Assembly (NCBI GenBank): GCA_910586025.1
Contig: CAJUIO010000059.1
Span: 1-22,946 of the forward strand
Direction: 5' to 3'
Source: an uncultured Lachnospiraceae bacterium
GTDB lineage: Bacteria; Bacillota; Clostridia; Lachnospirales; Lachnospiraceae
DNA: 22,946 nt
Shown here: piece by piece, positions 16,251 to 22,946 of the stretch
Position numbering within the stretch: the first letter of the stretch is position 1
Layout of the letters: every line of letters starts with the position of its first letter
Position numbers and translations under genes: made by a program
The notes under the pieces: model-generated
What the model was told of the DNA's origin: nothing
Seen by the model: only the letters and a program-made list of their open reading frames with translations
The model's database searches: none

Positions 16251-16280
16251 ACACGGCTGGCGCAGAAGGGTCAGCCGTGT
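16251..16280 (+). repeat. Perfect intercistronic hairpin between receptor and GH20 genes
   Basis: ACACGGCTG (16251-16259) and CAGCCGTGT (16272-16280) form a 9-base-pair GC-rich stem with a 12-base loop. Only TT then GG follows, so full termination is unlikely. Six A residues precede it, so the opposite strand would have a better terminator shape. A partial terminator or a 3'-end stabiliser for the receptor mRNA is the best reading. Confidence 0.6.
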
Positions 16281-16323
16281 TTGGCACATGAAGGACAGGG
16301 GTATGTGGAAGGAGAGTGCGGAA

Positions 16324-18153
16324 ATGTATATTATACCAAAGCCTTACAGAGTGGAAGAGAAAACGGGGGAGCTCCTGCTGCCCTACGACGGTGCGATCAC
16401 CGTGGATAACAGCTGCAGGGAGGCGTATTTTTATGCCTGCAGCCTGAAGCAGGAGATCAGGGAGAGCGTGGGATTTTCCCTGGATATTCTGGGGGAAGAG
16501 ACGGAGCAAACCGTCATCACCATGAGACTTTGCCCGGAAGCGAAATGGGAAACAGGGAAGGAAGAGTATCTGCTTGAGGTATCGCCACAGAAAATTCAGC
16601 TTACGGCTTCCTGCGAAGCCGGGCTGCTTTGGGGAGTGCAGACGCTGCGCCAGATCATCCGGCAGGCAAAAGCCGTAATTCCCTGCATGAGCGTGCGTGA
16701 TTATCCGATTATCGCCAACCGGGGCTATTATCTGGATGTGACAAGAGGAAGAATCCCCAGGCTTTCGGAATTAAAGAAGCTGGTGGAAAAGCTGTCTTAC
16801 TACAAGATCAACCAGCTGCAGATCTATATTGAACACAGCTTTCTGTTTCCCGGCCTTAGCGAGGTGTGGCGTGACGATACCCCGCTGACGGCGGAAGATA
16901 TCCTGGAGCTGGACCGGTATTGCCGGCAGTATCACATTGACCTTGTTCCCAGCCTTTCCAGCTTCGGGCATCTCTATAAGGTGCTCCGGACCCGGACCTT
17001 CCGGCATCTGGGGGAATTCCCGCAGATGGCCGATGAGCCCTTTGGCTTTGAGGACAGGATGCACCATCACACCCTGAATGTGGCGGAGCCGGAGGCGCTT
17101 GGCTTTGCAAAGGAGATGATCGACAGGTATATGGCGCTTTTCTCCTCCCGCTATTTTAACCTGTGTGCGGACGAGACCTTTGACCTTGGAAAGGGAAGGG
17201 GGAAAGCCCTGGCCGAGGAGAAGGGAACCCGGAAAATGTACCTGGAGTTCGTGAGAGAGCTTTGTAATCACGTGGTTTCCCGGGGGAAAATTCCCATGTT
17301 CTGGGGGGACATTATCCGAAGCTTTCCCGAGGCGGTATCCGAGCTTCCAAAGGAAACAATCTGCTTAAACTGGGGATATGATGCCAACGAGGGATCCGAG
17401 GCCACCGAAGCCTTTGCCCGAACCGGCATCAGACAATACACCTGTCCGGGAGTGAACGGATGGAACCATCTGATTCCCAGGATCCGGGATTCCTATGAAA
17501 ATATCCGCAGGATGTGCAGTTACGCGTTAACCTATGGGGCGGAGGGAGTGCTCAACACGGACTGGGGAGATTACGGCCATATCAACCATCCCGACTTCAG
17601 TACGGCCGGCATGATCTATGGTGCGGCCTTTAGCTGGCGGGGAGAAATCCTTCCTTTTGAGGAGATCAGCCGCCAGATTTCCCTACTGGAATTCGGGGAC
17701 AGATCGGAATCCCTGGTTTTGCTCCTTGCAGGCCTGCCGGAGCAGGGCTTTGGATGGGCACAGGCAGTGAACTATCTGGAAAAAGGCAAAGCCAATAAAG
17801 AAATGTTTGAGAGAACGGGGAAATGTCTGGAGGAGATCCGCAAGGCTGCCAGGGAGCTGTACTGCCTGCTTCCCGAGATTGAGAGCCCCGGCCGGGAGCG
17901 GGCCGCGGCATACCTGATCGGAATGAGGGGCATGGAGCTGCTTGCGCTGACAGGAGGCTTTGTGGGAGAGAAGGAGTTCGGAATCCGGAGAGAGGAGGAG
18001 ATACCCGCAGGGGTGCTTGCACGGCGGCTGGAAGAATGGTTTTACGATTATAAGGCGCTCTGGCGCGGCACAAGCCGGGAATCGGAGCTGTACCGGATTC
18101 AGAACGTGGTATATTGGTATGCGGATCTGCTTCGGGAAGCGGATAACGGCTAA
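16324..18153 (+). CDS. Glycoside hydrolase family 20, beta-N-acetylhexosaminidase-like
   Basis: Predicted cytoplasmic exo-hexosaminidase of 609 residues. An N-terminal GH20b-type domain (MYIIPKPYRVEEKTGELLLP to about 125; AGLLWGVQTLRQII) precedes the TIM barrel, which starts at NRGYYLDVTRGRIPRLSELK. The catalytic Asp-Glu pair is Asp283-Glu284 in NLCADETFDLGKGRGK. The usual HxGGDE context is replaced by LCADE, and the barrel has WGDI and NTDWGDYGH segments expected of the active-site wall. About 170 C-terminal residues form a helical extension. There is no signal peptide. ATG 16324 has AAGGAG nine bases upstream. It follows the importer genes, implying action on imported sugars. The exact hexosamine substrate is not determined. 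Confidence 0.85.
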   Translation: MYIIPKPYRVEEKTGELLLPYDGAITVDNSCREAYFYACSLKQEIRESVGFSLDILGEETEQTVITMRLCPEAKWETGKEEYLLEVSPQKIQLTASCEAGLLWGVQTLRQIIRQAKAVIPCMSVRDYPIIANRGYYLDVTRGRIPRLSELKKLVEKLSYYKINQLQIYIEHSFLFPGLSEVWRDDTPLTAEDILELDRYCRQYHIDLVPSLSSFGHLYKVLRTRTFRHLGEFPQMADEPFGFEDRMHHHTLNVAEPEALGFAKEMIDRYMALFSSRYFNLCADETFDLGKGRGKALAEEKGTRKMYLEFVRELCNHVVSRGKIPMFWGDIIRSFPEAVSELPKETICLNWGYDANEGSEATEAFARTGIRQYTCPGVNGWNHLIPRIRDSYENIRRMCSYALTYGAEGVLNTDWGDYGHINHPDFSTAGMIYGAAFSWRGEILPFEEISRQISLLEFGDRSESLVLLLAGLPEQGFGWAQAVNYLEKGKANKEMFERTGKCLEEIRKAARELYCLLPEIESPGRERAAAYLIGMRGMELLALTGGFVGEKEFGIRREEEIPAGVLARRLEEWFYDYKALWRGTSRESELYRIQNVVYWYADLLREADNG

Positions 18154-18174
18154 AGAGAGATATATTCGGGCCTG

Positions 18175-18188
18175 TTCCCACGTGGGAA
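18175..18188. repeat. Perfect 14-base palindrome between GH20 and GH127 genes
   Basis: TTCCCACGTGGGAA is its own reverse complement with a central CG. GCC (18170-18172) and GGC (18190-18192) extend the symmetry after a small mismatch. It lies 32 bases before the next start codon. It could be an operator or an mRNA structure near the ribosome site. Confidence 0.5.
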
Positions 18189-18219
18189 GGGCTTATGCGG
18201 GAAAGGTGTGGGTATAAAG

Positions 18220-20061
18220 ATGAAAAGAGCTTATAGAGGAATGGCGGATCGTATGATCCGTCTGGTGGAGAGTAAACAGCTGAAGGACAGAAGGCTGTGG
18301 GAGCTTGTGGCGGGACAGTTTGCAAAAACTCCGGACGATGCGGACCGCGGCTGGCGGGGGGAGTACTGGGGAAAGCTCATGCGCGGAGCCTGCATGACCT
18401 GGCAGTATACCGGGGATCAGGAATTATACAAAATTCTGCGGGAAGCCGTGTTAAAGCTTCTCGATACCCAGGATGAGGAGGGCAGGATCTCCACCTACAG
18501 CAGGCAGGAGGAGTTTAACGGCTGGGATATCTGGTGCCGCAAGTATGTGCTCCTTGGCCTGATCCATTTCTGTGAGATCTGTGAGGAAGAGGAATTAAAG
18601 GAGCGGGCGCTGGAAGCGGCCGGAAGACATCTGGATTATCTGATTGCCCATATTGGGGAGGGGGAGGGAAAGAAGCGGATCACCCTCGCCTCCGATGCCT
18701 GGCTTGGAATCAATTCCAGCTCCGTGCTGGAACCCGTGGTGCGTCTCTATCTGCAAAGTCCAAAGAGCCGGTATCTGGAATTTGCCGACTATATCGTGGA
18801 GAACGGCGGGGCGGAGGGCTTTGACATTTTTCAGGCGGCTTATGAGGATAAGCTTTATCCGTACCAGTACCCGGTAGTGAAGGCTTATGAGCTCATGTCC
18901 TGTTTCGAGGGCCTTCTGACCTATGCCCAGGTCAGGGAAAGTGAAAAGTGGAAGCAGGCCGTGATCCGGTTTGCGGACAGGCTCCTTGAATCGGAGGCCG
19001 TCGTCGTGGGAGGCTCCGGCTGTCATCACGAGCTTTTTAACCATTCCGCCCTGATGCAGACCGGGACGGAGTATGACGGGCTGATGCTGGAAACCTGTGT
19101 CACCGTTACCTGGATGAAATTGATGTACCGGGTCTATGAGGAGACCGGGGATATGCGGTATCTCGAGGAGGTGGAGCGCTCCGCCTTCAATGCGCTTTAC
19201 GGGGCGGTGAACACCGAGAACAGTATCTGCGGCCCGGAGACCACCTTTGATGAGCCCTCCTACCGGGGTGTCTATGACCGGGCGGTTGCGGGGGCGGGCG
19301 GTCAGGGACAGATCTTTGACAGCTACAGTCCTCTTCGCTCCGGGATCCGGGGCCGGGCCGTGGGAGGATTCAAGAGCATGGAACAGGGTAATGAGTTCTG
19401 CGGCTGCTGTATTGCCATCGGTGCGGCGGGCACCGCTCTGACCGCCCTTGCGGCGGCCAGGGACACGGACGGGGGCGTGGAGATCGGAATCTATCTTCCG
19501 GGAGAAATTACCGCCACGGTGGAGGATGTGCAGGTCCGGCTTTCGGTGGAGACCGGCTACCCGGCGGAGGGAGAGGTTTCCATTTGCGTGGAGCCGTACA
19601 TGGAAAAGGAGTTTGAGATCCGGCTGCGGATCCCCTCCTTTGTCGAATCCGGCACGGTATCCGTGAACGGGGAGGCCGCCAGGGAAGCCCGGGCGGGAAC
19701 CTTCCTGCAGCTGAATCGTGTGTGGAAGAGGGGAGATGGAATCCGTCTTTCCCTGGTCTGGGAGCCCCGGCTGGTATTTGGCATGGAAAATCCGGAGGAT
19801 CCGGGAAGCGCCCGCCATGCGGCGGTTCTGTACGGCCCCCTGGCGCTGGCAAGGGATAAGAGGCTTGGGGCAGAGGGGCTTCCCGTTGTGCTAAGGGATG
19901 AAAGCGTATCCGTGCGGAGAGTGACACAGACCGGCGTGCCCTGTCAGTGCCGCTTTGATGTGACTTTGTCAGAGGAGACCTTCCCCATGATCGACTATGC
20001 TTCTGCCGGAAAAACCTGGAACCGGGATTCCCAGATGGAGGTGTGGATGGAGACGCAATAG
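18220..20061 (+). CDS. GH127-like beta-L-arabinofuranosidase (DUF1680 fold)
   Basis: Predicted cytoplasmic glycosidase of 613 residues with an (alpha/alpha)6 barrel and C-terminal beta-sandwich domains. It carries the GH127 metal and catalytic signature: Glu291 and Cys293 in LETC, and adjacent Cys396-Cys397 in FCGCC. These correspond to the zinc ligands of Bifidobacterium HypBA1, where the first Cys of the pair is the nucleophile. Glu271 in HHELF is the likely acid/base. Four extra residues lie between it and ETC compared with HypBA1, and Cys394 adds a third cysteine. ATG 18220 is preferred over GTG 18208; neither has a strong ribosome site. There is no signal peptide. It supports arabinose-containing glycans as the operon substrate. 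Confidence 0.82.
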   Translation: MKRAYRGMADRMIRLVESKQLKDRRLWELVAGQFAKTPDDADRGWRGEYWGKLMRGACMTWQYTGDQELYKILREAVLKLLDTQDEEGRISTYSRQEEFNGWDIWCRKYVLLGLIHFCEICEEEELKERALEAAGRHLDYLIAHIGEGEGKKRITLASDAWLGINSSSVLEPVVRLYLQSPKSRYLEFADYIVENGGAEGFDIFQAAYEDKLYPYQYPVVKAYELMSCFEGLLTYAQVRESEKWKQAVIRFADRLLESEAVVVGGSGCHHELFNHSALMQTGTEYDGLMLETCVTVTWMKLMYRVYEETGDMRYLEEVERSAFNALYGAVNTENSICGPETTFDEPSYRGVYDRAVAGAGGQGQIFDSYSPLRSGIRGRAVGGFKSMEQGNEFCGCCIAIGAAGTALTALAAARDTDGGVEIGIYLPGEITATVEDVQVRLSVETGYPAEGEVSICVEPYMEKEFEIRLRIPSFVESGTVSVNGEAAREARAGTFLQLNRVWKRGDGIRLSLVWEPRLVFGMENPEDPGSARHAAVLYGPLALARDKRLGAEGLPVVLRDESVSVRRVTQTGVPCQCRFDVTLSEETFPMIDYASAGKTWNRDSQMEVWMETQ

Positions 20062-20111
20062 CCCGGGAGCCGCCATAAAAATAATCTGGTATGACCGTAT
20101 CCTTATTATAG

Positions 20112-20126
20112 AGATATCAGATATCT
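20112..20126. repeat. Palindrome AGATATCAGATATCT before the lipoprotein gene
   Basis: Two perfect 7-base inverted arms around a single A. It sits just downstream of a TATTAT -10-like box (20104-20109) and 24 bases before the start codon. The placement suits a repressor site, but no good -35 is seen. Confidence 0.4.
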
Positions 20127-20150
20127 GCCAAAAAGCAATGGAGGTGCAGT

Positions 20151-21047
20151 ATGAGAAAGACAATAAGACGGGTTTTAGTATGCGGAATCGTTGCGGGTAT
20201 GGCCTTGTGTATCCCGGGATGTGCGGAGAATGCCGGAGGAAACAGCGTGAATGCGGCAGAGGCGGAGAGTGTGGCGGAGAATCCTTCCGAAGAAAAGCTC
20301 CCGCCGCAGGAAAACGAAAAAGAAGAGGAGGAGGAAACATTTGAGCTTGTGGGTATCAAAGCGCATGTGAAGGAAATCCACGGGAATGAGCTTTTGATCA
20401 GCTCGGATTCGGATGATTTTCCGGGAGTGTTTACCGTGACCGGAGAGAAACAGTCATCGGAATTTGCCGATCTGGAAGGCGGCACGTCAATCCTTATCCT
20501 GATGAGAAAGCTGGGAGAGAAGGGGGAACAGTATGATAAATACGAGGCGGAGCAGATCGTCATTATACCGGACGGCGAGGAGGCGCATGCGGATATTCTT
20601 CTTACGGAGGCACCGGAATTTATTCTTCAGGATGCTTTGTCCAGTCAGATGGCATCTGTCAGTCTCAAGTCCGGGAATTACGGTTGGAATGTGGTGGAAA
20701 ATGGAGAGGGATCAGGTATCGTGGCCTGTGGAGCGGCACCCCTGGATGAGGCATCCATGGATTTTACCGTAAAGCTTAAGATACCGAAATACAGCGGTAT
20801 GGACTGCGTACCCTACAGCTTTTCCACGACGATTGCCCCTGATCTGCTGACAGTACGCAGATGGAATGCGGATGATGCGGGAAACAGCGGGGCCGGAGAG
20901 GAGGCCATTACAAGATATTATTACAGACAGCCGATTTTGGAGCTTGAGGCGGGAAAAGTCTACGAATTTGCGGCAGAATGGAAAGAGGAGAACAAGGACA
21001 AAAACGGGTTTTACGGATATGCCTCTTATGTGCTTGTGACGCAGTAA
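20151..21047 (+). CDS. Uncharacterised lipoprotein with acidic linker
   Basis: Predicted lipoprotein of 298 residues. A basic N-terminus (MRKTIRR) and hydrophobic core end in IPGC (Cys24), followed by a Glu-rich linker to about residue 63. A small beta domain (LVGIKAHVKEIHGNELLISS) follows. The C-terminal domain contains SLKSGNYGWNV and DLLTVRRWNADD, which recalls the extracellular G-x-Y-S-W domains seen in some Firmicute sensor and lipoproteins; that likeness is from memory and uncertain. GGAGG lies five to six bases from ATG. It closes the glycan operon after an 89-base gap that holds a palindrome, so it may have its own promoter. Function is unknown. Confidence 0.7.
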   Translation: MRKTIRRVLVCGIVAGMALCIPGCAENAGGNSVNAAEAESVAENPSEEKLPPQENEKEEEEETFELVGIKAHVKEIHGNELLISSDSDDFPGVFTVTGEKQSSEFADLEGGTSILILMRKLGEKGEQYDKYEAEQIVIIPDGEEAHADILLTEAPEFILQDALSSQMASVSLKSGNYGWNVVENGEGSGIVACGAAPLDEASMDFTVKLKIPKYSGMDCVPYSFSTTIAPDLLTVRRWNADDAGNSGAGEEAITRYYYRQPILELEAGKVYEFAAEWKEENKDKNGFYGYASYVLVTQ

Positions 21048-21048
21048 G

Positions 21049-21077
21049 GAGGGCGCAGCATGGTCTGCGCCCTCTTT
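21049..21077 (+). terminator. Terminator at the end of the glycan locus, shared with the convergent gene
   Basis: GAGGGCGCAG (21049-21058) pairs perfectly with CTGCGCCCTC (21065-21074) around CATGGT, followed by TTT. It starts two bases after the lipoprotein stop. The opposite gene ends 30 bases away and probably uses the same hairpin. Confidence 0.75.
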
Positions 21078-21106
21078 GGTGACAGCTAATGGTTTTCGGC
21101 TGCGTA

Positions 21107-22615
21107 CTAATGTTGATGATATCTGCCAAAGAAATCAGCCAGCTTTTCCGCGGCATCTTCAAGAACCTCGATCCGGGGCAGATAGACAACCCGGAAATGG
21201 TCTGGCTGCTTCCAGTTGAACCCTCCGCCGTGGACGATGAGAATCTTTTTCTCCTTAAGCAAATCCAGGGCAAATTTTTCATCGTCCGTGATGTGAAACT
21301 TCTGGATATCTATTTTGGGGAAAATGTAAAATGCCGCCTTGGGCTTCACTGCAGTGATGCCCGGGATATCGGTGAGAGCCCTGTAAATGTACTCTCTCTG
21401 CTCATAAATTCTCCCTCCGGGAACAATATAGCTGTTCACGCTCTGGTAGCCGCCAAGGGCGGTCTGAACTATGGACTGTGCCGGCACGTTGGAGCAAAGG
21501 CGCATATTGGAGAGCATATTCAGACCCTCTATGTAGTCCTTTGCAATGTCCTTGTTGCCGCTTAAGATCATCCAGCCGATCCGGAAGCCTGCAATCATGT
21601 GGGATTTGGACAGCCCGCTGAAGGTTACGCAGAACAGGTCCGGTGCCAGGGAGGCGATGGAAATATGCTGCTCCCCATCCATCACCAGACGGTCATAGAT
21701 CTCGTCTGAGAAGATGATGAGCTGGTGCTTTCTTGCGATCTCCACAATCTGGAGCAGAAGCTCCTTTGGATAGAGGGCACCGGTGGGATTATTGGGATTG
21801 ATGATAACGATAGCCTTTGTCTTATCCGTGATTTTCTTTTTGATGTCATCTAAATCGGGATACCACTCTGCCTCTTCGTCGCAGACATAGTGAACCGCCG
21901 TACCGCCCGCAAGAGTGGCGCAGGCAGTCCAAAGAGGATAATCCGGAGAGGGGATCAGGATCTCGCTGCCCTCGTCGAGAAGGGCGGACATACAGATATT
22001 GATCAGCTCGCTCACTCCGTTTCCGGTATAGATGTCACCGATGGAGACATTGGGGATATTTTTGAGCTGGGCATACTGCATGATCGCCTTCCTTGCGGCA
22101 AACAGGCCCTTTGCCGGGGAATATCCCTCGCATTCGGTGAGCTGTTGGCGCATGTCATAAATGACCTCGTCCGGTGTGCAGAAGCCAAAGGGTGCGGGAT
22201 TTCCTATATTCAGCTTGAGGATCCGCGTCCCGGCCTCCTCCATTCTCATGGCCTCGTCCACCACGGGCCCCCGGACATCATATAAAACATTATCTAATTT
22301 TGATGATTTCTTAAATTCGCGCATGTTTCCTCCTCCTGACAATTTGTTTTCCGCATACTGCCATCCAGCCCCGGGAGCAGCCTCCGGCCGGGGTTCTTCG
22401 CTGCCGTCAAGCCAGCCTTCTCCCACATCAAGAGCGTCTGCCAAAAAGCGGATGATCTCGGCCCTGGGAACGGTTTTCCCGCTTACATACTGGCTTACAT
22501 GGCTTTTCCCAAGCTTGATCCCCCTTTCGGAGGCTGTCCGGATCAGATCGACCTGCTTGATTCCCCTGCGTTCCATCGCATATTTCAATCTGTCTGCAAA
22601 TGTTTCATTCAGCAT
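21107..22615 (-). CDS. XRE helix-turn-helix fused to AlaA-like PLP aminotransferase
   Basis: One frame of 502 residues. Residues 1-70 form an XRE/Cro-type DNA-binding domain (FADRLKYAMERRGIKQVDLI; KSHVSQYVSGKTVPRAEIIR; VGEGWL). A linker rich in Pro, Ala and Gly runs to 97. Residues 98-502 (405 residues) are a complete fold-type I aminotransferase like alanine transaminase AlaA. It has LNIGNPAPFGF, the PSPDYPLW loop, NPNNPTG, FSDEIYD and the PLP lysine in SGLSKSHMIAGFR. AGGAG six bases before ATG 22615 supports the full product. ATG 22324, at the junction, has an even better ribosome site. The enzyme probably makes alanine from pyruvate and glutamate. DNA-binding MocR proteins are a GntR-type parallel. 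Confidence 0.88.
   Translation of the reverse strand: MLNETFADRLKYAMERRGIKQVDLIRTASERGIKLGKSHVSQYVSGKTVPRAEIIRFLADALDVGEGWLDGSEEPRPEAAPGAGWQYAENKLSGGGNMREFKKSSKLDNVLYDVRGPVVDEAMRMEEAGTRILKLNIGNPAPFGFCTPDEVIYDMRQQLTECEGYSPAKGLFAARKAIMQYAQLKNIPNVSIGDIYTGNGVSELINICMSALLDEGSEILIPSPDYPLWTACATLAGGTAVHYVCDEEAEWYPDLDDIKKKITDKTKAIVIINPNNPTGALYPKELLLQIVEIARKHQLIIFSDEIYDRLVMDGEQHISIASLAPDLFCVTFSGLSKSHMIAGFRIGWMILSGNKDIAKDYIEGLNMLSNMRLCSNVPAQSIVQTALGGYQSVNSYIVPGGRIYEQREYIYRALTDIPGITAVKPKAAFYIFPKIDIQKFHITDDEKFALDLLKEKKILIVHGGGFNWKQPDHFRVVYLPRIEVLEDAAEKLADFFGRYHQH
22322..22337 (-). promoter_or_regulatory. Internal ribosome binding site and start at the domain junction
   Basis: Read leftward, AGGAGG (22337-22332), AGGAAAC, then ATG 22324. 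The seven-base spacing is ideal. It is inside the fusion gene, in frame, and would give a 405-residue stand-alone aminotransferase. In the long product the same bases encode the linker SGGGN. Confidence 0.6.
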
Positions 22616-22631
22616 CGGATTCTCCTCTCAG

Positions 22632-22712
22632 AGTTCAATTTACTATCAAAAAGTTCAATCCATATCATAACACATGTCGAAAGAAAGTTCAATATAAAAA
22701 TAAAAGTTCAAT
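22632..22712. repeat. Four direct AGTTCAAT repeats, candidate autoregulatory operators
   Basis: Exact copies at 22632-22639, 22652-22659, 22686-22693 and 22705-22712, spaced 20, 34 and 19 bases start to start. A related inverted half-site TGAACT lies at 22732. The third forms the -35 box of the aminotransferase promoter and the second covers its predicted RNA start. The fusion's own helix-turn-helix domain is the obvious candidate binder. Confidence 0.7.
22664..22692 (-). promoter_or_regulatory. Promoter of the HTH-aminotransferase gene
   Basis: Read leftward, TTGAAC (22692-22687), a 17-base spacer and TATGAT (22669-22664). RNA would start near 22657, about 40 bases before the first start codon. 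Confidence 0.7.
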
Positions 22713-22769
22713 TTCCTTTTCGGCTTTTTAGTGAACTCAAATTTTTATATGGTTTTTGATATTTTTCTG

Positions 22770-22798
22770 TTTTTGTCTCAAAATACTTATGTTAGAAT
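22770..22798 (+). promoter_or_regulatory. Candidate promoter for the terminal ABC ATPase gene
   Basis: TAGAAT (22793-22798) is a good -10. TTTTTG, 17 bases upstream, is a poor -35. It is about 50 bases before the start codon. Confidence 0.35.
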
Positions 22799-22849
22799 AC
22801 TTTCAGAATATGTTTTCACACAGCGGATGGGGAAGGAAGGGCAGGCAGC

Positions 22850-22946
22850 ATGAGCTCGTTTGTAGAATTCAGGAATGTGGGCAAAATATATCACATGGGC
22901 GAGGTGGATATTGAGGCGCTCAGAGATGTAAACTTTTCAATTGAAA
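22850..22946 (+). CDS. ABC transporter ATP-binding protein, MacB/LolD-like (partial, N-terminus only)
   Basis: Only 32 codons are visible before the window ends. The sequence SSFVEFRNVGKIYHMGEVDI, followed by EALRDVNFSIE, is the standard first beta-sheet of an ABC ATPase, with the aromatic A-loop residue in KIYHMG. The Y-x-M-G-E-x-x-x-x-AL-x-x-V pattern is typical of the MacB/LolD/FtsE group of ATPases that pair with FtsX-like permeases. GGAAGGAAGGG stands before ATG 22850. The Walker motifs are outside the window, so the subgroup is a likely but not proven call. The gene faces away from the HTH-aminotransferase gene across 234 bases. Confidence 0.75.
   Translation, partial: MSSFVEFRNVGKIYHMGEVDIEALRDVNFSIE

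Noticed and set aside
18595..19818. 407-codon open frame on the minus strand inside the GH127-like gene
   Set aside because: It is antisense to a gene with clear catalytic motifs. Its composition is rich in His, Arg, Pro and Gly, as expected from reversed GC-rich codons, and it has no recognisable domain.

Overview
The window looks like a chromosomal segment of a gut-type Clostridia bacterium, most likely a Lachnospiraceae member. This is inferred from strong AGGAGG-type ribosome binding sites, moderate to high G+C, ECF sigma/anti-sigma pairs, an LplB/YtcP-type sugar importer without its own ATPase, and protein sequences typical of that family. The first and last genes run off the ends. I saw no tRNA, rRNA, CRISPR array, insertion sequence or phage gene. 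No gene-free stretch exceeds 300 bases.

Region 1 (1-1890): a leftward HIT-family protein and SAM methyltransferase overlap by 8 bases. They face away from an AT-rich class III Fic adenylyltransferase that carries its own C-terminal inhibitory motif. Region 2 (1932-4250): an ECF sigma factor and its membrane-anchored anti-sigma sensor, with an ECF-type promoter in front and a terminator behind. Region 3 (4263-7642): a three-gene ABC-2 exporter (ATPase and two permeases), then a small aromatic-acid-exporter-like membrane protein behind a perfect consensus sigma-70 promoter. Region 4 (7686-9279): a leftward pair, a second ECF-type sigma factor with a cysteine-containing C-terminal extension and a DUF2461 protein.

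Region 5 (9323-21077) is a glycan-use locus. A leftward AraC regulator diverges from GH2 hydrolase, two importer permeases, a solute-binding lipoprotein, GH20 hexosaminidase-like enzyme, GH127-like beta-L-arabinofuranosidase and an uncharacterised lipoprotein. None of the three hydrolases has a signal peptide. The likely scheme is capture and import of oligosaccharides followed by cytoplasmic trimming, with ATP supplied by a shared MsmX-type ATPase encoded elsewhere. Three short dyads lie in the gaps between the later genes.

Region 6 (21107-22946): a leftward gene whose single reading frame joins an XRE-type helix-turn-helix domain to a complete AlaA-like aminotransferase. An excellent internal ribosome binding site sits exactly at the domain junction. 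Its promoter carries four AGTTCAAT repeats, one forming the -35 box and one covering the predicted start of transcription, which suggests an autoregulated, possibly dual-product gene. This is the most unusual object in the window. A rightward ABC ATPase gene begins at the end.
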